Assembly (NCBI RefSeq): GCF_001027925.1
Contig: NZ_LECT01000044.1
Location: 524,434-588,433, forward strand
DNA length: 64,000 nucleotides
From: Rhodopirellula islandica
GTDB lineage: Bacteria; Planctomycetota; Planctomycetia; Pirellulales; Pirellulaceae
Direction of reading: 5' to 3'
Made by a program: the position numbers and the translations under genes
In this document: in pieces, positions 1 through 9,458 of the stretch
Position numbering within the stretch: the stretch's first letter is position 1
Layout of the letters: each line of letters opens with the position of its first letter
The notes under the pieces: model-generated
Seen by the model: the letters and a program-made list of their open reading frames with translations, nothing else
Told to the model about the DNA's origin: nothing
Database searches by the model: none

Positions 1-1552
1 GAGCTTGCGTTTGTTCGGTCAATTGCGACTGGGTCGGCGGTGACAGTTCGACGGCGGACTGAATTGCGGCGTCATCGCTGGACGTCTCCAACTTCAATCG
101 GCGATGGATCGTTTGGCATTCGCGAGCGAGTTTGTCGACTTGCGTTTGTTCTCGCCTCGCGGATTCAATCCAACGCTCCGGGGCGCCCATTTCTTCGAGC
201 GTGCGGTCGAGCAGTTGAAACTGCGTTGGCACGTTGGATTCTGCCAACACGTCTTCGGCCATCGTGAGTTCACGCTTGGCTTTGTCGAGTTGGTCCGAGG
301 CATCGTCGCATTGTTGGACCAACTTCTCGTATTCGCCAGCCAAACGTTGAATCTTGGATCGTTGCGATTCACTGATTTGCAGTGAGTCAACTTGTTGAGT
401 CAACGCATCCTGATTGTCATCGGTTGTTGCGTGCACCGCTGGAAGCGGGGATTCCCCGAAGGCGAGGTCATGGAGTTGCGATCGCATCTCTTGTTCAAGG
501 CTTGCCAACGCTTGTTGCAAGGTTTCTTTTTCTCCCTCGGCTTTTTCTCGGCTGGGGAGGTCTCGGTACAGGGCCAGGATTTCGCTCTCGAAGAGCCCGA
601 TGGATTCGTCGTGTCCGAGTTGCTTCCGTTGCTGAGTGAGTTCAGCATGGTTTTGTTGTAGATTTTGTAGCAGGCGGGTGGTCGATTTCTGCTCTTGTTC
701 CCATTCCCGTCGGCGGTCAGAAAAGTCATCGGACAGCATGGGGGCGTCTTGCACGCTGGCCAATTCTTGCGTCGCCGCTTTCCAGCGTGGGATCAATGGC
801 AGGGCTTGTTCGGTCGATTGCAAGCGGCCCATTTGTTGGACGAGCGATTGGGACTCTTCTTGCCAGCTTTGAATCTGGGCTTCTTTTTCGGCCAGTTGTT
901 TTTGCAGGTCCGCGAATTCGGCCGGTGGGACTTGTGCCTCACGCAGTCGGCGACGCATTTCGTCGAGTTGTTGCAGGCTGTGGTTGATCGTGGGTGTTTT
1001 GCCGGTGCGTTTGAAGCGTTCGCTGGCTTCGGAGTCGAGTTGTTCATAGATCTCTCGCAGGCGTCCGATGCCGGCACCCGCTGAGAACAAGATTTCGCCG
1101 AGTTCGCCTTCGCCTCGCAGAATTTGTTCACCGCCGAGCAGCAATTCTTCGTGCGACAAACCAAAGCGTGAACGGAAGGTGGCTTCATCGACGCCGCCTA
1201 GCATTTGAGCCAATTCGGACTCGGCGATCTCGGCTTGGTCGTCGGCACCTCGCAAGGTGTTTTTGCGACCGCGACGCCGGATGCACTCGAGGACTCTTTC
1301 GGGGGCGGATCCATCGCTGGACAGCGTGGTCAGTCGCCCACCGACGCGTAGTTTCGCGGCGGGATGCAGGAAGGCATCGTCGGCGCGGGTGGCCATGCCA
1401 AACAACCAAGACGAGATGGCACGCAGGCTGGTCGATTTACCGGATTCGTTGGGACCGACCACCAAATGGAATCGGTTCGGGCCTGCCGAAAGGTCGAGGC
1501 TGCGGTTGGTGATGTGCCCAAAGGCGATCAGGTCCAAGCGTTCAATGATCAT
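1..1552 (-). CDS. YhaN-like AAA-family ATPase (SbcC/Rad50-type), 3' end beyond window
   Basis: The first 517 residues are visible; the gene continues past the left edge. It starts with a P-loop domain: Walker A GPNESGKST at residues 33-41, followed by sequence typical of YhaN (LLGGEQILRGEGELGE with a later FSAGAG segment). After about residue 170 the sequence is charged, Gln/Glu-rich and strongly coiled-coil-like, as in SbcC/Rad50 arms. YhaN proteins are large SMC-like ATPases paired with the YhaO nuclease. The start ATG (1552-1550) overlaps the stop codon of the upstream yhaO-like gene as ATGA, so the two are translationally coupled and probably form one complex acting on DNA ends. The C-terminal Walker B/signature half is outside the window, so intactness cannot be judged. 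Confidence 0.85.
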   Translation of the reverse strand, partial: MIIERLDLIAFGHITNRSLDLSAGPNRFHLVVGPNESGKSTSLRAISSWLFGMATRADDAFLHPAAKLRVGGRLTTLSSDGSAPERVLECIRRRGRKNTLRGADDQAEIAESELAQMLGGVDEATFRSRFGLSHEELLLGGEQILRGEGELGEILFSAGAGIGRLREIYEQLDSEASERFKRTGKTPTINHSLQQLDEMRRRLREAQVPPAEFADLQKQLAEKEAQIQSWQEESQSLVQQMGRLQSTEQALPLIPRWKAATQELASVQDAPMLSDDFSDRRREWEQEQKSTTRLLQNLQQNHAELTQQRKQLGHDESIGLFESEILALYRDLPSREKAEGEKETLQQALASLEQEMRSQLHDLAFGESPLPAVHATTDDNQDALTQQVDSLQISESQRSKIQRLAGEYEKLVQQCDDASDQLDKAKRELTMAEDVLAESNVPTQFQLLDRTLEEMGAPERWIESARREQTQVDKLARECQTIHRRLKLETSSDDAAIQSAVELSPPTQSQLTEQTQA

Positions 1553-2844
1553 CGTTTGCCTCCTTGCAGTCGTGCGAGCAATTCCGTGGTTGCTGCTTCG
1601 ATCCATTCGTGACATTCTTCAGGGTTGTCCAAGCGAATGGGGGCTTGGTCGCCACTGAATTCGGTCGGCAGTTTTTTCAGTAATGGGGTGATCTCGCTGG
1701 CCATCCAATCCGAGTCGCCTCCGCCGGATTTCAATTCTTCGACGACGGAGAGAATGCTGTGCAGCGGGCCCTCCTGATTCGTATCGTGTTGTTCCGCGGG
1801 CGAGTGATCGACCTCGGCCGAGGTTTTGATCTTCAACCGTTCCAACCAGACTTGTCCGTGGCCATGGGTGACCGAAGTGGCTCGCAGCGACGCTTCCAAA
1901 TTGGATTGTTCACGCATCCATTGGTGATGCAGCGATGATTGGCCGGACAAGATGACTCGGGTGACCAGCAACCGATTCTCGGCCTGTTCCAGTTGGTCGT
2001 TCATCCAGGCTTCATAGGCGTCCATCAATTCATCGGTGTGCGACCATTGACTTGCATTGGCGTCAAAGGTTTCAAATCGGACGACATCGAGCGGCATGAA
2101 CCGACGCTCAGTTTGATTGCGAGCGTCAAGGTCGACGAGGAGGCAACCTTTCGGTCCCGATTCGCGAATGTGTCGGCCTTGAATGTTGCCACTGAAGACC
2201 ACCGGGGCGGTGCCTTCGATTTGGTGCTCGCCGCGCAAGTGAATGTGGCCGAGGGCCCAGTAGTCGTAGCCCTTGTCGGCGAGTTGCTGCGGGGAACAGG
2301 GGGCATACGGATCGTGACCGTCCAGGCCTGACAGTCCGGTGTGCAAGATGCCGAGGTTGAACATGCCGCCGATCGGTGCGGGGTATTCGGCGGCCATGTC
2401 GCCGGTTTCGGCTCGTTTGGCATAGGATCGGCCGTGGATCACGATGCCGAGGTCTTCGAGCACACGTTGGTCGACTTTCTTTTCGCTGAGCAGAATATCG
2501 GAGCCGTCAGGGTTCTTTGGCAGCGGCAGGTTCGACGTCATTTTGTTGGCGGCGTCGTGGTTGCCTCGAATGACGGCAACGTGGATGCCTTCTTGAACCA
2601 ATCGGCTGGCTTGTTTGACAAAAAACAGACCGGTGTTTTGGTCGGGCCAATCGCCGTCGTAGAGGTCGCCTGCGATGACGACCAAGTCGACTTGTTCGTC
2701 GATCGCCAACTGGGTCATGTTCTCGAGTGCTCGCCGGGATGCCTCACGAATTTCGTCGACGGGAGCGTCTTCGTAGGCGTCAAGCTTCTGCAGGGGGCTG
2801 TCCAGATGAATGTCGGCGGCGTGAAGAATGCGGCGGTGACTCAA
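1549..2844 (-). CDS. YhaO-like metallophosphoesterase (SbcD/Mre11-type DNA repair exonuclease)
   Basis: A 431-residue protein carrying the calcineurin-like phosphoesterase motifs in order: D11-x-H13 (HAADIHLDSP), GDLYDGD, GNHD (IRGNHDA) and GHIH (ALGHIHLRG). These residues bind the two catalytic metals in SbcD/Mre11 nucleases. The C-terminal 170 residues are less conserved and probably form the capping/partner-binding region. Translation most likely begins at a TTG (2844) preceded by AGGAAG a few bases upstream. It is the first gene of a two-gene operon with the yhaN-like ATPase, overlapping it by ATGA. Expected role: DNA end processing or repair in the cytoplasm. The family is secure; the substrate is inferred. 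Confidence 0.88.
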   Translation of the reverse strand: MSHRRILHAADIHLDSPLQKLDAYEDAPVDEIREASRRALENMTQLAIDEQVDLVVIAGDLYDGDWPDQNTGLFFVKQASRLVQEGIHVAVIRGNHDAANKMTSNLPLPKNPDGSDILLSEKKVDQRVLEDLGIVIHGRSYAKRAETGDMAAEYPAPIGGMFNLGILHTGLSGLDGHDPYAPCSPQQLADKGYDYWALGHIHLRGEHQIEGTAPVVFSGNIQGRHIRESGPKGCLLVDLDARNQTERRFMPLDVVRFETFDANASQWSHTDELMDAYEAWMNDQLEQAENRLLVTRVILSGQSSLHHQWMREQSNLEASLRATSVTHGHGQVWLERLKIKTSAEVDHSPAEQHDTNQEGPLHSILSVVEELKSGGGDSDWMASEITPLLKKLPTEFSGDQAPIRLDNPEECHEWIEAATTELLARLQGGKR

Positions 2845-2921
2845 GAGGCTTCCTGCGGGCGGGGTGGGTGAAGAGCGAGTTGGGGACGACGACGTCGTGT
2901 CGGACGGCTAGACTGATCGAC

Positions 2922-3470
2922 ATGATAACGCACCATGTTCGAATCGGCTTCGCGGGAGAAATCTACCTGGCTCGTGCCCAGCGACGGATCGAACGTGGCC
3001 GGCGAGTGTTGGTGCGAACACCCCGCGGGGTGGAATTGGCCGAAGCATTGTCGGTTTGCGACGATGACGGCACACCCACCACCCTGGAAATCCTCCGGCC
3101 GACCACACACAACGATGATCTTCTGATCGAGCGTTTGCAGCGGCACAAGGTTCGCGCGGTTCGCGAATGCCAAGCGATTTTGGCGGAAAGCGAATCGTCA
3201 GCGGTTTTGTTGGACGTCGATCAATTGTTCGACGGCGGGACGCTGGTGATGCACTTCTTGGGGGAACCGGATGCCCTAGGCCGCGAGCTGACCGATGCGA
3301 TCGTTCGCCGCTACGAAGCCGAAGTCAAGAGCATCGAGCTGAGTGATTTGATGCAAACCGGTTGCGGACCGGGGTGCGGCACCGCCGACGCCGGTGGCTG
3401 CGGCGGCGGGTGCTCGTCATGCAGCGGATGTGGGATCGTCTCAGCGAGACAAAAACAGCCGCTTGGATAG
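2922..3470 (+). CDS. PSP1 (RicT-like) domain protein with Cys-rich tail
   Basis: A 182-residue protein. Residues about 1-70 read as the N-terminal PSP1 strand region (VRTPRGVELAEAL), and about 75-145 match the PSP1 C-terminal domain (LLDVDQLFDGGTLVMHFLGE). PSP1 proteins include B. subtilis RicT/YaaT, part of an Fe-S containing RNA-processing complex. The last 35 residues are unusual: a Gly/Cys-rich tail with six cysteines (GCGPGCGT, then GGCGGGCSSCSGCG), which suggests metal or Fe-S binding. I start at the ATG at 2922, in a divergent arrangement with the yhaO-like gene; the frame is open further upstream but without family resemblance. The 3' end overlaps the convergent DUF11 gene by 30 bp. 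Function here is inferred. Confidence 0.72.
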   Translation: MITHHVRIGFAGEIYLARAQRRIERGRRVLVRTPRGVELAEALSVCDDDGTPTTLEILRPTTHNDDLLIERLQRHKVRAVRECQAILAESESSAVLLDVDQLFDGGTLVMHFLGEPDALGRELTDAIVRRYEAEVKSIELSDLMQTGCGPGCGTADAGGCGGGCSSCSGCGIVSARQKQPLG

Positions 3471-6400
3471 GACACGTGGGGCTCGGATCTCAAGAGCGAC
3501 TTGGTCGTCCTCGTCTGGATCGCCATTGCCAGGCACACTGTCGACGTCGAACTGGTCGGTTTGCGTGACCTCGGCGTTCAATGTTTTCAACCCGCGAGTG
3601 TCGACGCGTGCGGTCAGGACCAACTGGACGCTTGCACCGGACGCCAAGGGGCCGATGTTCCACAGGCCCGTCGCGGGATCATAGGTGCCTTGCTGCGGTG
3701 AGACCGGTGGTACCAACGTCAACCCATCGGGCAACAAGGATTCGATGACGACGCCGGTGGCATCCGAAACACCGTCGGCATTGGCGGCGGTCAAGGTGAT
3801 CGTGATGATGTCATCGACTTCGGGTTCCAAGTTGTCCACCGTCGCGGTGACGCTGACGTCGACCACTTGAGGTGTGATCTGGACCGAAGCCAGGTCATCT
3901 TCGTCGGCACTCGCGTTGCCTGGAATGCTGTCCGGGTCGATTTGATCCGACTGGATGATTTCGGCCACGTTGGTCACCGATCCAGACTGCTCAACGATGG
4001 CGTTGATTTGCAACGTCGCGGATTGATTGGGTTCCAAGCGAGTCAAGGTCCAAAGACCTGTTCCAGCGTTGAAGGTGCCTTGGGTTGGCGTCGCGTCTTG
4101 GAAGTTCAGCGAACCGGGCAAAATGTCCCGGATCACGACGTTGGTCGCAGGATCGTTGTTGGCGTTGGTGATGGTCACCAAGTACTGGACTGTGTCGCCG
4201 CGATTGGGATCCGAGATGTCGACGGACTTGGTCAACGACAGGTCCGCACGTGCGATCATCAGGATCGCGGAGTCGGCATCGTCTTCGTTGACGTCGCCGT
4301 TTCCAAACACGCTGTTGCGATCAGGTTGGTCGGCCGAGGCGACTTCGGCAAAGTTGGTGATGCCGTCACGAAGGAGGTCGTCCGTGATCGCGTCTCGATT
4401 GACCGATGCGTTCAGCGTCAGCGTGACCGATTCGTTGCTGGGGATGCTCGGGATCGACCAAGTGCCCGACTGAGGGTTGTAGCCTCCGTTGGCGGTCGAC
4501 GAAGAGACAAAGATCAGCCCGGCGGGCAATGAGTCGGCGACTTCGACATTGGTGGCTGTCGTTGGTCCCGTGTTCGAAACGGTCAATTCAAATTCGACCG
4601 GGTCGTCCAAGTCGAAACGGGTGCCGTCCACCGTCTTGCTGAGCGCCAGATCGATCAGCTGGGCTTGGACGTCCACCGAGGCTCGGTCGTCCTCGGCTGG
4701 ATCGACGTCGCCATTGCCCGGCGTGCTGTCTGGGTCGCGTTGGTCGCTGGCCATGATCTCCGCCACGTTGGTTTGCAACGATTCGGAGTCGACGTTTGCG
4801 GTCAGTGTCAGCGTGGCGGTTTGACCAGATGTGAGCTCATCGATCATCCAAATCTCGGTGACCGGCGAGTAGGTGCCGTCGGAAGTGGTTTGGTCGGTGA
4901 GGTCCATTCCGGCGGGCAAGAAGTCACGGACGCGAATTCCGGTCGCTGGGTCGGGGCCGCTGTTGCGAACGGTGATCGTGAAGGTGACCGCGTCGCCAAA
5001 GTTGGGCGAGGCATTGTCGACGGTCTTGGTCAGCGAAAGGTCGGCGCTCGCAAGGGTCACCATGGCGGTGGCGGTGTCGTCTTCGCCGTCATCCAATCCA
5101 CTGTCAGGAACGCTGTCTTGGTCGGCTTGCTCGGCAGCGATCACTTCGGCTCGGTTTTCGAGTGTTTCCACGTCGCCGATGGTGCCAGTCAGCTCCAGCG
5201 TGGTTTCTTCGCCGGATGCCAAATCACCAATCGTCCAAAGTCCGGTCGCTGCATTGAATGCACCGGCGGGCGACGAGGATGTGAAGGTGTATCCATCGGG
5301 AAGCGAGTCGCGAACGACGATTCCGGTGGCATCGTCGGGCCCATCGTTGCGAAGCGTCAGCGTGAAGGTGACTTCGCCGTTGATGGCGGGACGTTCGGGG
5401 GAAGCGGTCTGTGTGAGCGAGAGATCGATGACCGGCGTGGTGATGCTCGCACTGGCTTGGTCGTCTTCCGCCGCGACGTTGTTGTCGGGCGTGGAATCGA
5501 TGTCGTCTTGATCGACGGAAGCGACCTCAGCGGTGTTGGTTTGTGTTCCAACTTGGTCGACGATTGCAAACAGGGTCAACGTCGCAGTCGCGTCATCGGC
5601 CAAGGAGTCGATGGTCCACTCGCCCGTGTCGGAATCGTAGGTGCCGTCGCTGAGAGAATTGGATTCGTAAGTCATTCCCGCGGGAAGCAAGTCGCGGACC
5701 ACGATGTTGGTTGCTGTGTCTCGCGTGGTGGCGGTCTCGCCATCATTGGTCAACGTGATCGTGAAGGCAACGCGGTCGCCGACGTTGGGGGACGGGTTGT
5801 CGACGGTCTTTTCCAACGACAGATCAATGAACTCGACGCGAGCGGTCACGCTGGCTTGGTCGTCTTCGGCCGGTTCGTTGTTGTCCGGCGTGCTGTCCGA
5901 ATCGATCTGCCCCGCCGCAATGACTTCGGTGCGGTTGGTGATCGTCGGTGAGTCCGACGTGACATTGTTGTTGACGCGAGCGTTGACGATCAGCGTCGCC
6001 GTTCCGGAGGGGGCCAATTCGCCGACTGTCCAACGACCGTTGGATGAGTTGAAGCTGCCCGTTGTCGGTGTGGCATCGATGAACGTCAGGCCGATCGGCA
6101 AGTTCTCTTCGACGATGACTCCGGTGGCGGTGTCCAAGCCCTCGTTGCGAATGACGATTTCGTACTGAATGGCTTCGCCCAAGCGTGGTGTGAGATTGTC
6201 GACGGTTTTGAACAGTTCTAAATCGATTTGTTCGGCTTGTAGGCTCACTGCGGCTTGGTCGTCTTCGTCGATCAATCCGTTGCCCGGGGTGCTGTCTGGA
6301 TCCGGAAGTGTGGCTTGGATGATTTCCGCAGTGTTCGTCAGTGTGCCCCGGGAAAGCGTTGTGGCGACGATTTCGAGGGTGGCAAACGACGGGGCGGCGG

Positions 6401-9311
6401 TTCCGGAGTCAGCGTCCAGCTCGGGGACCGTCCAGCGACCGGTGTTCTCGTCGTAGGTGCCGATGGAGGCGGTGGATTCGACGTATTGCAGCCCGGCAGG
6501 CAGCGAGTCCAGGACGATGAACTGCCCCGAGGGATCTCCGCTGTCGTGGCGAGCTGTGATCGTGAAGGTCACGTTTTCGCCAACGTCAGCGTTGGTGTTG
6601 TCGACTGATTTGGTGAGTGACAAATCGGCTTGTGCGGGAGTGACGGCGCTGGACGCTTGATCGTCTTCGGTCGCGTCTTGGTTGTCAGGCGTGCTGTCAG
6701 GATCGAACTGGGCCGCCTGCGTGATCTCGGCCGTGTTGGTGATGGACGCGAACAGATCGCTGCGACCGGGATCTAAAATCGCGGTCAGGGTCAACGTCTC
6801 GCTTGCTCCGGCCGCCAGCGAATCGACCGTCCATGTTCCCGTGGCGTCGACATGAGTGCCGTCGGTGACTTGGGCGTCCTGGAAAATCAGTCCGCTTGGA
6901 AGCAGGTCGGTGACTTGGATGTTGGTCGCTGTTGTGATCGGAATCGCAACGCTGGTTTCGGCGTTGGACAACGTGATCGTGTAGGTGATTGTGTCGCCGG
7001 GCTCTGGGCGGGCCGGTGTGACCGTCTTGGTCAATTGCAAGTCGATCGCATTGGGGGTCAGTGTCGCCGAGTCGGTGTCGTCCTCGGTGGAAGCACCTGC
7101 ACCAGGAGTGCTGTCAGGGTCGCTCTGGTCTGACGCCGTGATGGTGGCCGAGTTGGTCTTGATCCCGAGACTGTCGACACGTGCGATGATCTGCAGAGTT
7201 GGCATGGCCGGGATTGGGTTGCCTGGGTTGGGAGCGGTCACATCGCCGACCGTCCAAAGTCCCGTGTCTGAATCGTAAGTTCCAGACGAGGTCACATCGC
7301 TGACGTAAGTCAATCCGGCTGGCAGGCGATCTTGAACTTGAACCCCCGTTGCGTCGTTGGGACCCTCGTTGTCGACCGTGATTGTGAAGGTGACGTTCTC
7401 GCCGACCGTAGGTGTTTCGTTGGAGACGGTCTTCGTCAGCGAAAGGTCGGCGACCGGAGTTTGGAGGAGGACTTCATCCTGGTCATCTTCATCGATCAAG
7501 TCATTGCCTGGAGTGCTGTCGCGATCCGTTTGGGTGACCGCCAGGACTTCCGCCACGTTGGTGAAGTCACCGGCTTGGTCAACGCGAGCGACCAGTTCCA
7601 ATGTTGCCAGTCCGCCGACGTCGAGCGATGAGATCGACCAACGGTTCGTTGACGTGTTGAACGAAGTGCCGGCGCTGGGCGTGTTGCCAACCAGCGTCAA
7701 TCCCGCGGGCAAGCGGTCTTCCACCACAATCCCTGTGGCGGTGCTGAGCGTCGCGTCGGTGGCCGTGTCGAGCGATGAGTTTTGCAACGTCAGCGTGAAC
7801 GTGATCTCGTCGTCGACGTTGGGTTGGCTATCGGAAACCGCTTTGGATAACTGCAAATCAACTCGCGTCGCGGTCACGGTCGCGGCGTCTTGATCGTCGT
7901 CAGCCAGCACGTTGTTGTCGCGGGGACTGTCCGCGTCGAGTTGTTCGGCCGCTGTGATTTCCGCCACGTTGGTTTGCGGATCCAGGCTGTCCAGTTGCCC
8001 GGTCAGTCGCAGCGTGGCCGTCGCGCCGACGGCGAGACTTGGGATGGTCCAAAGTCCCGTGCCGGGCGTGAAGGTTCCTGTGGAGGTTGTTCCGGTGGTG
8101 TTGATGATTCCCGCGGGGATGCGGTCCGTCACAACGATGCCCGTTGCGGGATCGGGGCCGTTGTTGGTGACCACCACATCGAACACGACGTTCTCGTTCA
8201 ACGTGGGTTCCGTGGTGATCAGGGTCTTGGTCAATTCCAAGTCCGCTTCGCCAGCGTTGTCGATGTTCTGGACGATGATGGTGGGGCCGACGGTGCCGAG
8301 CAGGTCGGCGATCGCGTCGTAGTCGGGGCCGCCACTGACTTCGAGTTCGATCGCACCGATTTGGGTCAGGTCGGCGCCACTTCCGCTGATGGTTTGGAAG
8401 TCGGTGAACGGGATGTACTCCACCGAAGTGGGCTGCGTTGGCAGGGCGGGAATGGTCAGCGTGGCTTGGCTGACCAGGGTTCGACTGCCCGCGATGCCAT
8501 CGTCGCTGTAAAGTCGGATCAGCGCCGTGCCACTGGTCACCGAGCCGATGACAAATCGCAGGCCCGTCGCGGAACCACCGCTGGTGAGATCGATGGCACC
8601 CAAGCCGTCGTCGTCGACGGTTGCAGCGTCGTCCCCGGCCCCGTCCCAGATGACCAAGCGGCTTCCGTCGGCGAACCCGTTGGCATCGAAGCTGAGCAAG
8701 TTCGGGGAGACGGCTTGGTTGACGCCAATGGCCACTGTGCCAATGTCGCCTGTGCCACCTTGGGTTTTGTCGACCAACAAATCACGTGAGCCGCCGATGG
8801 CTTCGGCCGCGGCTTGCGTGGACGTGACCGGAGTCCCATCGGTGACCGTGTCTTCCACGCTTTGAGTGGTTTGGAAGGAGTCGATGGTTTGGAAAGATTG
8901 CCCGGCCACTTGCGTGGTGGTCACCGTGATCAACGGCGAAGTTTGCTGCTGCAGCGAGCGACCGTTGACGGTCTGAGCGGGCTGGAAGACAAAGTAGGAA
9001 CCCGCGGTCACGCCCGTGAATTGGTAGTTCCCACTGGGATCTGCCATGGCCATGTTGACTTCGACGTCGTCCGTGTCGGGTTCGAACACCCCATCGCCAT
9101 CATCGCGGAACAGATCCAAGGCGACGTCTTCAAAGTTGCCCCCAAGGAAGCTGTCCGTGACCTGCCCCTGGATCGTCACCAAGTCAGACGCCACCGCCAA
9201 CAACCGCCGATTTTCAAGGGATTCCAACAACAATCGACGCCGGCCTCGGTGCATTCCAATGGTGGAACGGGAATCTGTCCGTGGTTTGCGACTGGGGAAT
9301 CTCATCGTCAC
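3441..9311 (-). CDS. Giant DUF11-repeat surface protein with LEPR-type N-terminus
   Basis: A 1956-residue exported protein. The N-terminus has the planctomycete signature LLLESLENRRLLA (residues about 27-39), followed by a SdrD/B-like segment (residues about 48-110: GQVTDSFLGGNFEDVALDLF, GVTAGSYFVFQP) and a spacer to about residue 350. The rest is 12 tandem DUF11 (isopeptide/Ig-like 'conserved repeat') domains of about 130 residues. Each begins with a (A/I/V)DL-LTKTV-like strand, contains a D-LPAGL motif, a TGxWTI motif and TNxAEV, and ends in an acidic DxDSTPGN...EDD linker likely to bind calcium. The C-terminus is PRVLSKRLFLSR. Probably a cell-surface adhesin or envelope component. The start is GTG 9311 or ATG 9305. 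It overlaps the convergent PSP1 gene by 30 bp. Confidence 0.85.
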   Translation of the reverse strand: MTMRFPSRKPRTDSRSTIGMHRGRRRLLLESLENRRLLAVASDLVTIQGQVTDSFLGGNFEDVALDLFRDDGDGVFEPDTDDVEVNMAMADPSGNYQFTGVTAGSYFVFQPAQTVNGRSLQQQTSPLITVTTTQVAGQSFQTIDSFQTTQSVEDTVTDGTPVTSTQAAAEAIGGSRDLLVDKTQGGTGDIGTVAIGVNQAVSPNLLSFDANGFADGSRLVIWDGAGDDAATVDDDGLGAIDLTSGGSATGLRFVIGSVTSGTALIRLYSDDGIAGSRTLVSQATLTIPALPTQPTSVEYIPFTDFQTISGSGADLTQIGAIELEVSGGPDYDAIADLLGTVGPTIIVQNIDNAGEADLELTKTLITTEPTLNENVVFDVVVTNNGPDPATGIVVTDRIPAGIINTTGTTSTGTFTPGTGLWTIPSLAVGATATLRLTGQLDSLDPQTNVAEITAAEQLDADSPRDNNVLADDDQDAATVTATRVDLQLSKAVSDSQPNVDDEITFTLTLQNSSLDTATDATLSTATGIVVEDRLPAGLTLVGNTPSAGTSFNTSTNRWSISSLDVGGLATLELVARVDQAGDFTNVAEVLAVTQTDRDSTPGNDLIDEDDQDEVLLQTPVADLSLTKTVSNETPTVGENVTFTITVDNEGPNDATGVQVQDRLPAGLTYVSDVTSSGTYDSDTGLWTVGDVTAPNPGNPIPAMPTLQIIARVDSLGIKTNSATITASDQSDPDSTPGAGASTEDDTDSATLTPNAIDLQLTKTVTPARPEPGDTITYTITLSNAETSVAIPITTATNIQVTDLLPSGLIFQDAQVTDGTHVDATGTWTVDSLAAGASETLTLTAILDPGRSDLFASITNTAEITQAAQFDPDSTPDNQDATEDDQASSAVTPAQADLSLTKSVDNTNADVGENVTFTITARHDSGDPSGQFIVLDSLPAGLQYVESTASIGTYDENTGRWTVPELDADSGTAAPSFATLEIVATTLSRGTLTNTAEIIQATLPDPDSTPGNGLIDEDDQAAVSLQAEQIDLELFKTVDNLTPRLGEAIQYEIVIRNEGLDTATGVIVEENLPIGLTFIDATPTTGSFNSSNGRWTVGELAPSGTATLIVNARVNNNVTSDSPTITNRTEVIAAGQIDSDSTPDNNEPAEDDQASVTARVEFIDLSLEKTVDNPSPNVGDRVAFTITLTNDGETATTRDTATNIVVRDLLPAGMTYESNSLSDGTYDSDTGEWTIDSLADDATATLTLFAIVDQVGTQTNTAEVASVDQDDIDSTPDNNVAAEDDQASASITTPVIDLSLTQTASPERPAINGEVTFTLTLRNDGPDDATGIVVRDSLPDGYTFTSSSPAGAFNAATGLWTIGDLASGEETTLELTGTIGDVETLENRAEVIAAEQADQDSVPDSGLDDGEDDTATAMVTLASADLSLTKTVDNASPNFGDAVTFTITVRNSGPDPATGIRVRDFLPAGMDLTDQTTSDGTYSPVTEIWMIDELTSGQTATLTLTANVDSESLQTNVAEIMASDQRDPDSTPGNGDVDPAEDDRASVDVQAQLIDLALSKTVDGTRFDLDDPVEFELTVSNTGPTTATNVEVADSLPAGLIFVSSSTANGGYNPQSGTWSIPSIPSNESVTLTLNASVNRDAITDDLLRDGITNFAEVASADQPDRNSVFGNGDVNEDDADSAILMIARADLSLTKSVDISDPNRGDTVQYLVTITNANNDPATNVVIRDILPGSLNFQDATPTQGTFNAGTGLWTLTRLEPNQSATLQINAIVEQSGSVTNVAEIIQSDQIDPDSIPGNASADEDDLASVQITPQVVDVSVTATVDNLEPEVDDIITITLTAANADGVSDATGVVIESLLPDGLTLVPPVSPQQGTYDPATGLWNIGPLASGASVQLVLTARVDTRGLKTLNAEVTQTDQFDVDSVPGNGDPDEDDQVALEIRAPRVLSKRLFLSR

Positions 9312-9458
9312 TGCTTTTCTGGGGGGGCCTGCAAGCTGTGTGTGACATCACACGACGAATGGAGAAGATAAGCGGCTTGGGTGGAGCGGGGAAGATATGC
9401 CAGTTTGAGATGTGTGTGACGCAGCGGCCCGATCGTTTGTGGGTCACACAACGGTCGT
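9312..9458. other. Short intergenic region, probable promoter space for the DUF11 gene
   Basis: 147 bp between two genes of the same orientation. It is purine-poor and carries a GGGGGGG run just upstream of the DUF11 start. No convincing -35/-10 pair or terminator hairpin was found by eye. Confidence 0.4.

Noticed and set aside
4665..5951. Antisense open frames across the DUF11 gene
   Set aside because: They repeat with the period of the DUF11 units and are Gly/Arg/Val-rich mirror translations.
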